From Pseudomonas chlororaphis subsp. piscium (lineage in GTDB: Bacteria; Pseudomonadota; Gammaproteobacteria; Pseudomonadales; Pseudomonadaceae): DNA of 64,000 bases. Every line of letters starts with the position of its first letter. Position 1 is the stretch's first letter. The notes under the pieces were generated by a model. The model was not told where the DNA came from. It did no database searches and was given only the letters and a program-made list of their open reading frames with translations. Shown here piece after piece: positions 1-8,338 of the stretch. Both the position numbers and the translations under genes were made by a program. The stretch covers positions 1,860,001-1,924,000 of the forward strand of contig NZ_CP027707.1 in assembly GCF_003850345.1 (NCBI RefSeq), given 5' to 3'.

Positions 1-145
1 CGCAGAGCGGCAGATGACGACCGGCATCGCGCTGCGATGATACATTTACTTACATTCAGTTCGATAGCTCGCTTATTGTTCCGCGGACGCTGGAGTGCTT
101 TCGTTTCGACGTCTGTGCCACCTTTCATCACAGGAAGCCCGTCCC

Positions 146-775
146 ATGAATCTGTGTCTTCGCCGCCTGCTCGGCGGTGTTCAAGCGATCACCCTCGGCG
201 CACTGCTGCTGGCCGGCCCGGCCCAGGCCCAGGACGCGCCGGGCATGCGCATCGGCGTGCGCGGGGAAATCACCAGCATCGCCGGCGACGCGGTGCGAGT
301 GCACGTCAACAGCGGCGAGAACGTCACCATCAACCTCACGCCACAGACCCAGGTCCGCGCCGTGACCCTGGCCAATATCGAGGACATCAAGCCCGGCAGC
401 TACATAGGTTCGGCCGCAGTTCCCCAGGCCGATGGCAGCCTCAAGGCGCTGGAGGTCCATGTGTTTCCACCGCAGATGGCCGGCACCGGCGACGGTCATC
501 GGCCCTTCGACCTGGTCAAGGGCAGCAGCATGACCAACGGCAGCGTCGGCGACCTGGTGGTGAGCAACGGCCGGACCCTGACCGTCAACTACAAGGGCGG
601 CCAGCAGAGGATCCTGGTGCCGGACGACGTGCCCATCGTCAACCTGGTGCCGGGCGACCGCAGCCTGCTCAAGGCCGGGGTCAAGGTGGTGATGTTCGTG
701 TCCCAGAGCGCGGACGGCACCCTCACCGCGCAGTCGATCTCCGCCGGCAAGGATGGGGTGACGCCGCCGATGTAG
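146..775 (+). CDS. Secreted DUF5666-like protein
   Basis: Predicted exported protein of 209 aa. Residues 1-25 form a signal peptide with an Arg-Arg n-region, a Leu-rich core and an AQA cleavage site before QDAPG. The mature part contains two beta-rich repeats of the type 'G-x-I-x-x-I-x-G-D-x-V-x-V', which resembles DUF5666 domains. No catalytic motif is visible. The start at 146 is preferred over the in-frame ATG at 95 because it places the signal peptide at the N-terminus and follows a weak AGGAAG site. The function is unknown. The family assignment is by eye and moderate. Confidence 0.65.
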   Translation: MNLCLRRLLGGVQAITLGALLLAGPAQAQDAPGMRIGVRGEITSIAGDAVRVHVNSGENVTINLTPQTQVRAVTLANIEDIKPGSYIGSAAVPQADGSLKALEVHVFPPQMAGTGDGHRPFDLVKGSSMTNGSVGDLVVSNGRTLTVNYKGGQQRILVPDDVPIVNLVPGDRSLLKAGVKVVMFVSQSADGTLTAQSISAGKDGVTPPM

Positions 776-880
776 CTGTCGGGTTGTTACGTTGCCAGGT
801 GTTTCAACGGCCTGGTTTCGGATGGCCTTGGGCAGGGGCTTGGTTTAGGGTTTCCGGTCGTCTATCGCAGCGGAGTTCCC

Positions 881-1330
881 ATGCATAAATCAGTCTTCAA
901 TCCGCCCAGTGTCTTCAATTCCATGCAGTACGGTTTCAGCCAGGCCGTGGAGGTGCGCGGTGGGCGGCGCCTGCTGCTGTCCGGCCAGGTGGGGGTCGAT
1001 GAGCGCGAGGTCTGCGTCGGCCCGGGGCTGCAGGAGCAGACCGAGCAGAGTTTCGACAATATCGCCCGGGTCCTGGCGGCGGCGGGCGGCGACCTGAGCC
1101 ACGTGGTCATGCTGCGGATCTACATCGCCGAAGCGGCCCGCGAGCAGCAGGAGCAGATCAGCCAGGTGCTGTTGCAGCGTTTCCCCCAGCAGCCACCGGC
1201 GTCCTCGTGGATCATCGTCAGTGGCCTGTCCCTGCCCGAGTGGCTGATCGAGGTCGAGGCGGAGGCGATGTTGCCGGAGCTGCACGAGGTTCGGGGCGCC
1301 GCGTTGGTGGATGTGGCCGCCGGGCTTTAG
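881..1330 (+). CDS. RidA/YjgF/YER057c/UK114 family protein
   Basis: A 149-aa cytoplasmic protein with the RidA fold signature: an early GGRRLLLSGQVG strand, a QSFDNI..VLAAAGG helix and a C-terminal IEVEAEAM strand. Canonical RidA deaminates reactive 2-aminoacrylate and other enamines with an Arg in a PARS motif. Here the equivalent site reads PASS (around residues 106-109), so the catalytic Arg appears to be replaced by Ser. The protein probably belongs to a Rid subgroup without classical deaminase activity. The start ATG follows GGAG. It converges on sbp across a shared terminator. Confidence 0.8.
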   Translation: MHKSVFNPPSVFNSMQYGFSQAVEVRGGRRLLLSGQVGVDEREVCVGPGLQEQTEQSFDNIARVLAAAGGDLSHVVMLRIYIAEAAREQQEQISQVLLQRFPQQPPASSWIIVSGLSLPEWLIEVEAEAMLPELHEVRGAALVDVAAGL

Positions 1331-1340
1331 GCGCCAGCAA

Positions 1341-1370
1341 TAAAAAAGCGACCTGAGGGTCGCTTTTTTA
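1341..1370. terminator. Bidirectional intrinsic terminator
   Basis: A 13-bp perfect stem (1341-1353 with 1358-1370) closes a TGAG loop and is flanked by an A tract on one side and a T tract on the other. It sits between the convergent ridA-like and sbp genes and can serve both strands. Confidence 0.9.
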
Positions 1371-1383
1371 TTGGGTCGGTTGG

Positions 1384-2382
1384 TTATTTCCCGCCGTAGA
1401 TCTGGTCGAAGATCCCGCCATCGTTGAAGTGGGTCTTCTGCACGGTGCGCCAGTCGCCGAAGGTTTTTTCCACCGACAGGAAGTCGACTTTCGGGAAGCG
1501 ATCGGTGTACTTGGCCAGGACTTTCGGGTCCCGTGGGCGCAGGTAGTTGTTGGCGGCGATTTCCTGGCCTTCCGGCGACCACAGGTACTTCAGGTATTCC
1601 TCGGCCGCGGCGCGCGAGCCTTTCTTGTCGACCACCTTGTCCACCACCGACACTGGCGGCTCGGCTTCGGCGGAAACGCTCGGGTAGATGACTTCGAACT
1701 GATCGCGGCCGAATTCCCGGGCGATCATTTCCGCTTCGTTCTCGAAGGTCACCAGCACGTCGCCGATCTGGTTGGTCATGAAGGTGGTGGTCGCGGCGCG
1801 ACCGCCGGTGTCGAGCACCGGTGCCTGCTTGAACAGCTTGCCGACGAAGTCCTTAGCCTTGTTCTCGTCGCCACCGTTCTTCAGCACATAACCCCAGGCC
1901 GACAGGTAGGTGTAGCGGCCGTTACCCGAGGTCTTCGGGTTCGGCACTATCACCTGCACGCCATCCTTGAGCAGGTCCGGCCAGTCTTTCAGGGCCTTGG
2001 GGTTGCCCTTGCGCACGATGAACACAGTGGCCGAGGTGAAGGGCGCGCTGTTGTTGGGCAGGCGGGTCACCCAGTTGTCCGGCACCAGCTTGCCGTTGTC
2101 CGCCAGGGCGTTGATGTCGGTGGCCATGTTCATGGTGATGACGTCGGCCGGCAGGCCGTCGATCACTGAGCGCGCCTGTTTGCTGGAGCCGCCGAAGGAC
2201 ATCTGCAGGGTGATGTTCTCGTTGTGCTCGGCCTGCCAGTGCTTCTGGAAGGCGCTGTTGTAGTCCTTGTAGAAGTCTCGCATCACGTCGTAGGAAACGT
2301 TGAGCAGGGTCGGGGCGGCCTGGGCGACGCTGCCCAGTGCCAGGCCGGCGGCCAGGAGAGAGGCGCTAACGAGTTTTTTCAC
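1384..2382 (-). CDS. sbp: Sulfate ABC transporter periplasmic substrate-binding protein
   Basis: Periplasmic sulfate-binding component of a CysTWA-type importer, 332 aa. Residues 1-22 are a signal peptide ending in AQA. The mature protein begins with the family pattern LLNVSYDVMRDFY and carries FGGSSKQARSVIDGLPADVITMN-type and SGNGRYTYL segments, which form the sulfate pocket in Sbp/CysP proteins. The length is normal for the family. No permease or ATPase genes adjoin it, so this is a stand-alone binding-protein gene that would use a CysTWA encoded elsewhere. The upstream gap (2383-2476) is AT-rich and probably holds a sulfur-starvation promoter, although I could not define the CysB site. Confidence 0.93.
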   Translation of the reverse strand: MKKLVSASLLAAGLALGSVAQAAPTLLNVSYDVMRDFYKDYNSAFQKHWQAEHNENITLQMSFGGSSKQARSVIDGLPADVITMNMATDINALADNGKLVPDNWVTRLPNNSAPFTSATVFIVRKGNPKALKDWPDLLKDGVQVIVPNPKTSGNGRYTYLSAWGYVLKNGGDENKAKDFVGKLFKQAPVLDTGGRAATTTFMTNQIGDVLVTFENEAEMIAREFGRDQFEVIYPSVSAEAEPPVSVVDKVVDKKGSRAAAEEYLKYLWSPEGQEIAANNYLRPRDPKVLAKYTDRFPKVDFLSVEKTFGDWRTVQKTHFNDGGIFDQIYGGK

Positions 2383-2476
2383 TGCACATTCCTTTTATTA
2401 GAGAGTGAAGGCAATTTGCCGCCGACTATAGCCGGGGCGGTATATCTCTTTAAAGATTAAAAAGTGCTTTGCTTAT

Positions 2477-3322
2477 TCAGTTTCCCTGAACCACTTTCGG
2501 GAACAGCGCATTGCCGCACCGCGAGCAGAACGCGGCGCCGTGTTCATGGTTGTTTTTACTGCACACCGGGCAGTCGTGCTTGAGCTGTTCGCCGCGCATG
2601 GCATTGGCCAGTTCCGCGGTGAAGATCCCGGTGGGCACGGCGATGATCGAGTAACCGGTGATCATCACCATCGACGAAATGATCTGGCCGATCACGGTCT
2701 TGGGCACTATGTCGCCGTAGCCGACGGTGGTCAGGGTGACGATGGCCCAATAGATGCCCTTGGGAATGCTGGTGAAGCCGTGTTCCGGGCCTTCGACCAC
2801 ATACATCAGGGTGCCGAACACCGTCACCAGGGTGCAGACGCTGAGCAGGAACACCAGGATCTTCTGCTTGCTGCCGCGCAAGGCGTCGAGCAGGTAGTGG
2901 GCCTGCTTGAGGTAGGGGCCGAGCTTGAGCACGCGGAAGATGCGCAGCATGCGGATCACCCGGATGATCAGCAGGTACTGGGCGTCGCTGTAATACAGGG
3001 CGAGGATCCCCGGCACGATGGCCAGCAGGTCCACCAACCCATAGAAACTGAAGGCATAGCGCAACGGCTTGGGCGAGCAATACAGGCGCAGGCCGTATTC
3101 GATGGCGAAGATCAGGGTAAAACCCCATTCGATATAGGCCAGCACATTGGCGTAGTTCTGATGCACCTGGTCGATGCTGTCGAGGATCACGATCACCAGG
3201 CTGGCGAGGATGATCAGCAACAGGATGCTGTCGAAGCGCCGACCGGCCACGGTGTCGGTCTGGAAAATCATGACGTAGAGGCGCTCGCGCCAGTGCTTGT
3301 CGGTGTCCGTGGTGCTGTCCAT
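2477..3322 (-). CDS. Voltage-gated potassium channel (ion transporter family) with C-terminal zinc ribbon
   Basis: Inner-membrane six-helix K+ channel of 281 aa. Helices S1-S3 lie at about residues 31-110. An Arg-rich S4 voltage sensor (RVIRMLRIFRVLK, about 121-133) is followed by S5, the pore helix with selectivity filter TVGYGD (199-204) and S6. After S6 the protein has a short tail with CPVC and CSRC pairs (C-x2-C-x11-C-x2-C, about 251-269), a likely zinc ribbon that is unusual for simple Kv-type channels. The gene is followed by sbp and preceded by the urea transporter gene on the same strand. Confidence 0.9.
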   Translation of the reverse strand: MDSTTDTDKHWRERLYVMIFQTDTVAGRRFDSILLLIILASLVIVILDSIDQVHQNYANVLAYIEWGFTLIFAIEYGLRLYCSPKPLRYAFSFYGLVDLLAIVPGILALYYSDAQYLLIIRVIRMLRIFRVLKLGPYLKQAHYLLDALRGSKQKILVFLLSVCTLVTVFGTLMYVVEGPEHGFTSIPKGIYWAIVTLTTVGYGDIVPKTVIGQIISSMVMITGYSIIAVPTGIFTAELANAMRGEQLKHDCPVCSKNNHEHGAAFCSRCGNALFPKVVQGN

Positions 3323-3343
3323 GTTGTTCGCCTGAATCGAAGG

Positions 3344-4267
3344 TCAGCGAAGCCTAGGGGGATTGCCCCCGGTAGCGCAAGGCGTGCTGTCCGTGGCGGC
3401 CTGGCGCAGCACACGGGTTGCCGCACGGACCAGCCAGCAGGCGAGGATAAAGGGCGCGGTGAGAGTGGGCAGGCCCAGCGCGGCGAAGCCCGGGGCGAGC
3501 AGCAGCGCCAGGAGCATTCCCGGCAGCGCCAGCCAGGAGCGGCGGCGGTCCTGGCTCAGGGCCAGGGCGACCAGGGCGCTGTTGTAGCCGCCAAGGCCCA
3601 GCAGGGCGCTGGCCTGGTCCTGTTGCAGCAGGGCAAAGCCCAGGCCCGCCGCCGAACCGAACAGCGCCCAGGCGGCCGCTCGACGATCGGCCAGTAATAG
3701 CCCGAGGGCGATCAACACCCCGGCCAGCGGATGCTCGAGGAACATCACCTGGCCGAGCCCCTGGATCAGTGCCTGCAGCAGTGCCAGCGCATCGGGTTCG
3801 GCCCAGGGCGCTTCGACACTGGCGGGCAGCGGCGCGGCCAGGCCCAGCAGCAACCAGCCGAGGCCGACGAAGGGCGCGGTGTAGGCCGGTAGAGAATATG
3901 GGGCGCGGGCGCGTTTGAGCCATTGCTGGGTGAGGATCGCACTGATGCCGCCGCAGGCGATGATCAGCGGTGGCAGCAGCACCGACCAGTCGAAGCGCAG
4001 GCTCAGGAGCAGGCCGAGCAAGACCCCGTTGTAGCTGAACAGTCCGGCTTGCCGGTCGGCCTTGGCATAGCCCCGGCGCTGCGCGGTAAGCAGCCCGGCC
4101 ACACCGCCCAGCAGCGCGCCGCCGAGCAGCGCTGGAGCGGTCAGCAGGATGGCCAGCATGCACAGCAGGCCGCACAGCGGATGGCGCTGGAGGAAGATCT
4201 GGCTGAAGCCGTTGAGCAGGGCGGTGGCCCAGTCGGGGCAGTGGGCGTTGAAGTGTTCTGAAGGCAT
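3344..4267 (-). CDS. Urea transporter (UT family)
   Basis: Polytopic inner-membrane protein of about 307 aa. It has the internal duplication typical of urea channels: the first half contains GLFSYNGVLLGLLL and the second contains GLGGYNSALVALAL, corresponding to the two urea-pore signatures. Many Leu/Ala-rich membrane segments fill the rest. Facilitated urea uptake is the expected role. The start at 4267 (MPSEHF) is chosen. An in-frame GTG at 4300 would add 11 residues inside the neighbouring repeat and has no better ribosome site. A urea transporter next to pyk of the glyoxylate operon suits purine/allantoin breakdown, which yields both urea and glyoxylate. Confidence 0.85.
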   Translation of the reverse strand: MPSEHFNAHCPDWATALLNGFSQIFLQRHPLCGLLCMLAILLTAPALLGGALLGGVAGLLTAQRRGYAKADRQAGLFSYNGVLLGLLLSLRFDWSVLLPPLIIACGGISAILTQQWLKRARAPYSLPAYTAPFVGLGWLLLGLAAPLPASVEAPWAEPDALALLQALIQGLGQVMFLEHPLAGVLIALGLLLADRRAAAWALFGSAAGLGFALLQQDQASALLGLGGYNSALVALALSQDRRRSWLALPGMLLALLLAPGFAALGLPTLTAPFILACWLVRAATRVLRQAATDSTPCATGGNPPRLR

Positions 4268-4280
4268 GGAAGGTTGACTC

Positions 4281-4403
4281 TTGTAGCCGCTGCCGAGCAC
4301 AGCGAGGCTGCGCCCGGCCGCGTAGCGGCCGTCAATCAGGCAATGCCGCGTTTTGGGCCTGGCGAGGACTGCATCCTCGAGCGCAGCCTCGGTAGCGGCT
4401 ACA
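4281..4403. repeat. REP-type inverted repeat (TGTAGCCGCTGCCG family)
   Basis: The outer arms TTGTAGCCGCTGCCGA and TCGGTAGCGGCTACAG face each other, with a smaller GC palindrome (CGGCCGCGTAGCGGCCG, 4316-4332) inside. It lies between pyk and the urea transporter gene. The same arm recurs at 9148, 11750 and 35876. It is a non-coding extragenic element that may act as a transcript-stabilising or attenuating hairpin. Confidence 0.75.
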
Positions 4404-4409
4404 GGGGGC

Positions 4410-5825
4410 TCAGATCAGGGTTTCGATGCGCAGCGAGTTGGTCGAGCCCGGCTGGCCGAACGGCACGCCAGCGGTGATCAACAGGGTGTCGCCACGTTTG
4501 GCCATGCCTTGCGCCTGGGCGATTTCCAGGGCGGTGGAGCAGACCTCGTCGACCTGGCGCAGGCGGTCGTTGACCACCGAATGCACGCCCCAGGCCACCG
4601 TCAGGCGGCGCGCGGTGGACAGGTTCGGCGTCAGGTTGAGGATCGGCACCGTCGGCCGTTCCCGGGCCGCGCGCAGGCTGGAGCTGCCGGACTCGCTGTA
4701 GTTCACCAGCACCGCCACCGGCAGGATGCTGCTGATACGGCGGATCGCACAGCTGATGGCATCGGACACCGTGGCTTCGGCCTGGGGCCGGCTGACGTCG
4801 AGCTGGGTCTGGTAGTCCGGGCCGCTTTCCACCTGGCGGATGATCTTGCTCATCATCTGCACCGCCTCCAGCGGGTATTCGCCGGACGCGGTTTCCGCCG
4901 AGAGCATCACCGCGTCGGCGCCTTCGGCCACTGCGTTGGCCACGTCCGTGACCTCGGCCCGGGTCGGGGCGGGGGAGAAGCGCATGGATTCGAGCATCTG
5001 CGTGGCCACCACCACCGGTTTACCCAGTTGGCGGCAGGTGCCGATGATGTTCTTCTGGATCTGCGGCACGCTTTCGGCGGGCACTTCGACCCCCAGGTCG
5101 CCACGGGCCACCATGATCGCGTCGCTCAATTCGGCGATCTCGCGCAGTTGAGTGACTGCCGAGGGTTTCTCGATCTTGGCCATCAGGAACGCCTTGTCAC
5201 CGATCAGCGCGCGGGCTTCGCGAATGTCCTCGGGGCGCTGCACGAACGACAGGGCGACCCAGTCCACCCCCAGTTCCAGGCCGAAGTCCAGGTCGCGGCG
5301 ATCCTTGGCGGTCAGCGGGCTGAGGTCGAGCACCGCCTGCGGGACGTTGACGCCCTTGCGGTCCGACAGCTCGCCGCCGTTGAGCACCGTGGTGTCGATG
5401 GCGTCGGCGTGCTTGGCGGTGACCCGCAGGCGCAGCTTGCCATCGTCCAGCAGCAGGTCCATGCCTGGCTCCAGGGCCGTGATGATTTCCGGGTGGGGCA
5501 GGTTGACCCGGCGCTGGTCGCCCGGGGTGCTGTCCAGGTCCAGGCGCAGGGCCTGGCCACGGTGCAGCTGGACCTTGCCGTCGGCGAACTTGCCGACCCG
5601 CAGTTTCGGGCCTTGCAGGTCCATCAGGATGCCCAGCGGGTAGTTCAGCTGTTTTTCGACTTCGCGGATCCACTGGTAACGCTGGGCGTGATCGGCGTGG
5701 TCGCCATGGCTGAAGTTGAGGCGAAAGATATTCACCCCGGCCTGCACCAGCTCGCGGATATCGTCGATGCTGTCGATGGCCGGGCCGAGGGTGGCGAGGA
5801 TTTTGACCTTTTTGTCAGGCGTCAT
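4410..5825 (-). CDS. pyk: Pyruvate kinase
   Basis: Converts phosphoenolpyruvate and ADP to pyruvate and ATP; 471 aa, full length. Hallmarks are KILATLGPA at the N-terminus, FRLNFSHGDH, LMDLQGPKLRVG, the active-site Lys in MAKIEKPSAV, and the metal-binding segment MVARGDLGVEVP. A C-terminal regulatory domain is present. It is the last enzyme of the glyoxylate-to-pyruvate route encoded upstream, and its start overlaps the end of the glycerate kinase gene by 11 bp, so the two are probably translationally coupled. This is the glyoxylate-operon isozyme (P. putida pykF-like) rather than a stand-alone glycolytic copy. Confidence 0.95.
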   Translation of the reverse strand: MTPDKKVKILATLGPAIDSIDDIRELVQAGVNIFRLNFSHGDHADHAQRYQWIREVEKQLNYPLGILMDLQGPKLRVGKFADGKVQLHRGQALRLDLDSTPGDQRRVNLPHPEIITALEPGMDLLLDDGKLRLRVTAKHADAIDTTVLNGGELSDRKGVNVPQAVLDLSPLTAKDRRDLDFGLELGVDWVALSFVQRPEDIREARALIGDKAFLMAKIEKPSAVTQLREIAELSDAIMVARGDLGVEVPAESVPQIQKNIIGTCRQLGKPVVVATQMLESMRFSPAPTRAEVTDVANAVAEGADAVMLSAETASGEYPLEAVQMMSKIIRQVESGPDYQTQLDVSRPQAEATVSDAISCAIRRISSILPVAVLVNYSESGSSSLRAARERPTVPILNLTPNLSTARRLTVAWGVHSVVNDRLRQVDEVCSTALEIAQAQGMAKRGDTLLITAGVPFGQPGSTNSLRIETLI

Positions 5826-7095
5826 GTTTGGGGCTCTCGAGGATCAGGATGGCGCGGAAGTCGTTGACGTTGGTGCGGGTCGGTTCGGTGACGATCAACC
5901 CATCCAGGGCCGCGAAGTAGCCATAGCCGTTGTTGTTGTCCAACTCGTCGCTGGCACTCAGGCCCAGGGCGGCGGCGCGGGCGTAGCTATCCGGGGTCAT
6001 GATCGCGCCGGCGTTGTCTTCGGAACCGTCGATGCCGTCGGTGTCGCCGGCCAGGGCGTAGACGCCGGGCAGGCCCTTGAGGCTGTCGGTGAGGCTCAGG
6101 AGGAACTCGGCATTGCGCCCGCCGCGGCCATTGCCGCGCACGGTGACCGTGGTTTCACCGCCGGAGAGGATCACGCAGGGCGCGGCCAGAGGCTGGCCGT
6201 GCAGCACCACCTGGCGGGCGATGCCGGCGTGGACCTTGGCCACCTCGCGGGACTCGCCTTCCAGGTCGCCGAGGATCAGCGGGCTGAAACCGGCCTGGCG
6301 GGCTTTCACCGCGGCGGCCTCCAGCGACTGCTGCGGCCGGGCGATCAGTTGGAAGTGGCTGTGGGCCAGGCTCGGGTCGCCGGGCTTGACGGTTTCCGAC
6401 TCGGGGCTTTGCAGCCAGCTGCGTACCGCCGCCGGTACCTCGATGGCGTAACGCTTGAGAATCGCCAGGGCCTCGGCCGATGTGCTGGGGTCGGCCACGG
6501 TGGGGCCGGAAGCGATGACCGTGGCCAGGTCGCCCGGTACATCGGAAATCGCGTAGGTGTAGAGGGTAGCCGGCCAGCAGGCCTTGGCCAGGCGGCCACC
6601 CTTGATCGCCGAGAGGTGTTTGCGCACGCAGTTCATCTCGCCGATGCTGGCGCCGGACTTGAGCAGGGCCTTGTTGATCGACTGCTTGTCCGCCAGGCTG
6701 ATGCCCGCGGCGGGCAGGGCCAGCAGGGCGGAACCACCGCCGGACAGGAGGAAGATCACCCGGTCCTGTTCCGACAGGTTGCTGACCAGCTCCAGCACGC
6801 GCTTGGCCACGGCCAGGCCGGCGGCATCGGGTACCGGATGAGCGGCCTCGACCACTTCGATTTTTTCGCAGGGGGCGCCGTGGCCGTAGCGGGTGACGAC
6901 CAGCCCGCTGACTTCACCCAACCAGCAGCGTTCGACCACCTGGGCCATGGCCGCGGCGGCCTTGCCGGCACCGATGACGATCACCCGACCGCTGCGGTCG
7001 CTGGGCAAATGGGCTTCGAGGACATGCTGCGGGTGGGCGGCGTCGATGGCTGTGGCGAACAGCTCACGGAGGAATTGTTGCGGATCGACCGGCAT
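5815..7095 (-). CDS. ttuD: Glycerate 2-kinase (TtuD/MOFRL family)
   Basis: A 426-aa type-2 glycerate kinase, historically annotated as hydroxypyruvate reductase, that phosphorylates D-glycerate to 2-phosphoglycerate. Visible motifs are VIVIGAGKAAAAMA near the N-terminus, a Gly-rich FLLSGGGSALLALP segment, CVRKHLSAIKGGRLA, and the C-terminal MOFRL part with ILSGGETTVTVRGNGRGGRN and LAGDTDGIDG. It receives glycerate from GlxR and delivers 2-phosphoglycerate toward enolase and Pyk. It overlaps pyk, and a REP element separates it from glxR. Confidence 0.92.
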   Translation of the reverse strand: MPVDPQQFLRELFATAIDAAHPQHVLEAHLPSDRSGRVIVIGAGKAAAAMAQVVERCWLGEVSGLVVTRYGHGAPCEKIEVVEAAHPVPDAAGLAVAKRVLELVSNLSEQDRVIFLLSGGGSALLALPAAGISLADKQSINKALLKSGASIGEMNCVRKHLSAIKGGRLAKACWPATLYTYAISDVPGDLATVIASGPTVADPSTSAEALAILKRYAIEVPAAVRSWLQSPESETVKPGDPSLAHSHFQLIARPQQSLEAAAVKARQAGFSPLILGDLEGESREVAKVHAGIARQVVLHGQPLAAPCVILSGGETTVTVRGNGRGGRNAEFLLSLTDSLKGLPGVYALAGDTDGIDGSEDNAGAIMTPDSYARAAALGLSASDELDNNNGYGYFAALDGLIVTEPTRTNVNDFRAILILESPKHDA

Positions 7096-7144
7096 GGCGG
7101 GCTCCCGGATTTCTTGTTATTCGAGGTGTGGCGGGTAGGGCTCT

Positions 7145-7231
7145 TGTAGGCGCGAGCGGGCGGCGATCCGACTTGCCCGCGATAGCGTCGTGTCAGGCAC
7201 TACGTCATCGCGGGCAAGCCTCGCTCCTACA
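7145..7231. repeat. REP pair (TGTAGGAGCGAGCGGGC family)
   Basis: Inverted pair of arms: TGTAGGCGCGAGCGGGCGGCG...CTTGCCCGCGAT on one side and ATCGCGGGCAAGCCTCGCTCCTACA on the other. It sits between glxR and ttuD. The same unit occurs at 8234-8320 between hyi and glxR. Confidence 0.85.
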
Positions 7232-7264
7232 GGGGGGCGGCAGAAGCCCCCTATAACAGAGGGC

Positions 7265-8155
7265 TTACTTATCGCGAATCGAGAAGTTCGCCATGTGTTC
7301 CAGGCCCTTGATCAGCGCCGAGTGGTCCCAGTTGCTGCCGCCGATGGCCGCGCAGGTGCTGAACACTTGCTGGGCGTTGGCGGTGTTGGGCAGGTTGATG
7401 TTCAGCTCCTTGGCGCCTTGCAGGGCCAGGTTGAGGTCCTTCTGGTGCAGGCTGATGCGGAAGCCCGGGTCGAAGGTGCCCTTGATCATGCGCTCGCCGT
7501 GCACCTCGAGGATCTTCGAGGAGGCGAAGCCGCCCATTAGCGCTTCACGCACCTTGGCCGGATCGGCGCCGTTTTTCGCGGCGAACAGCAGGGCTTCGGC
7601 CACCGCCTGGATGTTCAGGGCGACGATGATCTGGTTCGCCACCTTGGCGGTCTGGCCGTCGCCGTTGCCGCCGACCAGGGTGATGTTCTTGCCCATGGCC
7701 TGGAACAGCGGCAGGGCACGCTCGAAGGCCTGGCTGTCGCCGCCGACCATGATGCTCAGGGTCGCTGCCTTGGCGCCGACTTCACCACCGGACACCGGGG
7801 CGTCCAGGTACTGCGCGCCTTTCTCGTTGATCCTGGCGGCGAAAGCCTTGGTCGCGGTCGGCGAGATCGAACTCATGTCGATCACCACCTTGCCCGGACC
7901 GACGCCCGCGGCCACGCCGTCGGCGCGGAACAGTACATCGTCGACCTGCGGGGTATCCGGGACCATGACGATGATGAATTCGGCTTCCTGGGCCACTTCC
8001 TTCGGGCTGGCCAGGGCGACTGCGCCGGCGGCGACCAGGTCGGCCGGAGCCGCGTCGTGGTGCTGGGACAGGAACAGGCTGTGACCGGCTTTTTGCAGGT
8101 TGGAGGCCATTGGGTGACCCATGATGCCGGTGCCGATGAATCCGATTTTAGCCAT
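7265..8155 (-). CDS. glxR: 2-Hydroxy-3-oxopropionate (tartronate semialdehyde) reductase
   Basis: A 296-aa NAD(P)H-dependent dehydrogenase of the 3-hydroxyisobutyrate dehydrogenase family that reduces tartronate semialdehyde to D-glycerate. It has a Rossmann GFIGTGIMGHPMASNL at the N-terminus, the substrate-binding DAPVSGGEVGA, and a catalytic Lys in the GDGQTAKVANQ helix. Its place directly after hyi and two genes after gcl supports the specific substrate. A good AGGA site precedes the ATG. REP elements flank it on both sides. Confidence 0.93.
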   Translation of the reverse strand: MAKIGFIGTGIMGHPMASNLQKAGHSLFLSQHHDAAPADLVAAGAVALASPKEVAQEAEFIIVMVPDTPQVDDVLFRADGVAAGVGPGKVVIDMSSISPTATKAFAARINEKGAQYLDAPVSGGEVGAKAATLSIMVGGDSQAFERALPLFQAMGKNITLVGGNGDGQTAKVANQIIVALNIQAVAEALLFAAKNGADPAKVREALMGGFASSKILEVHGERMIKGTFDPGFRISLHQKDLNLALQGAKELNINLPNTANAQQVFSTCAAIGGSNWDHSALIKGLEHMANFSIRDK

Positions 8156-8233
8156 GAGAAAATCCTCTTGTTTTTATGCGCTTGCCGCGTAAGAGCGGTT
8201 GCCAGCGATTCGAAAGATACGGTGGGTCAGTGA

Positions 8234-8320
8234 TGCCGCCTCGCGGGCAAGCCTCGCTCCTACAGGCAGGTAGGTTCTTGTAGGAGCGAGCGGGCGGCGA
8301 TCCGACTTGCCCGCGATGAA
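8234..8320. repeat. REP pair (TGTAGGAGCGAGCGGGC family)
   Basis: Two opposed units (TCGCGGGCAAGCCTCGCTCCTACAG and TTGTAGGAGCGAGCGGGCGGCGATCCG...) about 12 bp apart lie between hyi and glxR. This is the second copy of this repeat in the same operon. Confidence 0.85.
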
Positions 8321-8338
8321 CGATGACGCGGTACCCGA

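Noticed and set aside
1..40. Possible end of an upstream gene (frame ending TTGIALR-stop at 40)
   Set aside because: Only about 12 codons are visible, with no recognisable motif. It cannot be told from chance.
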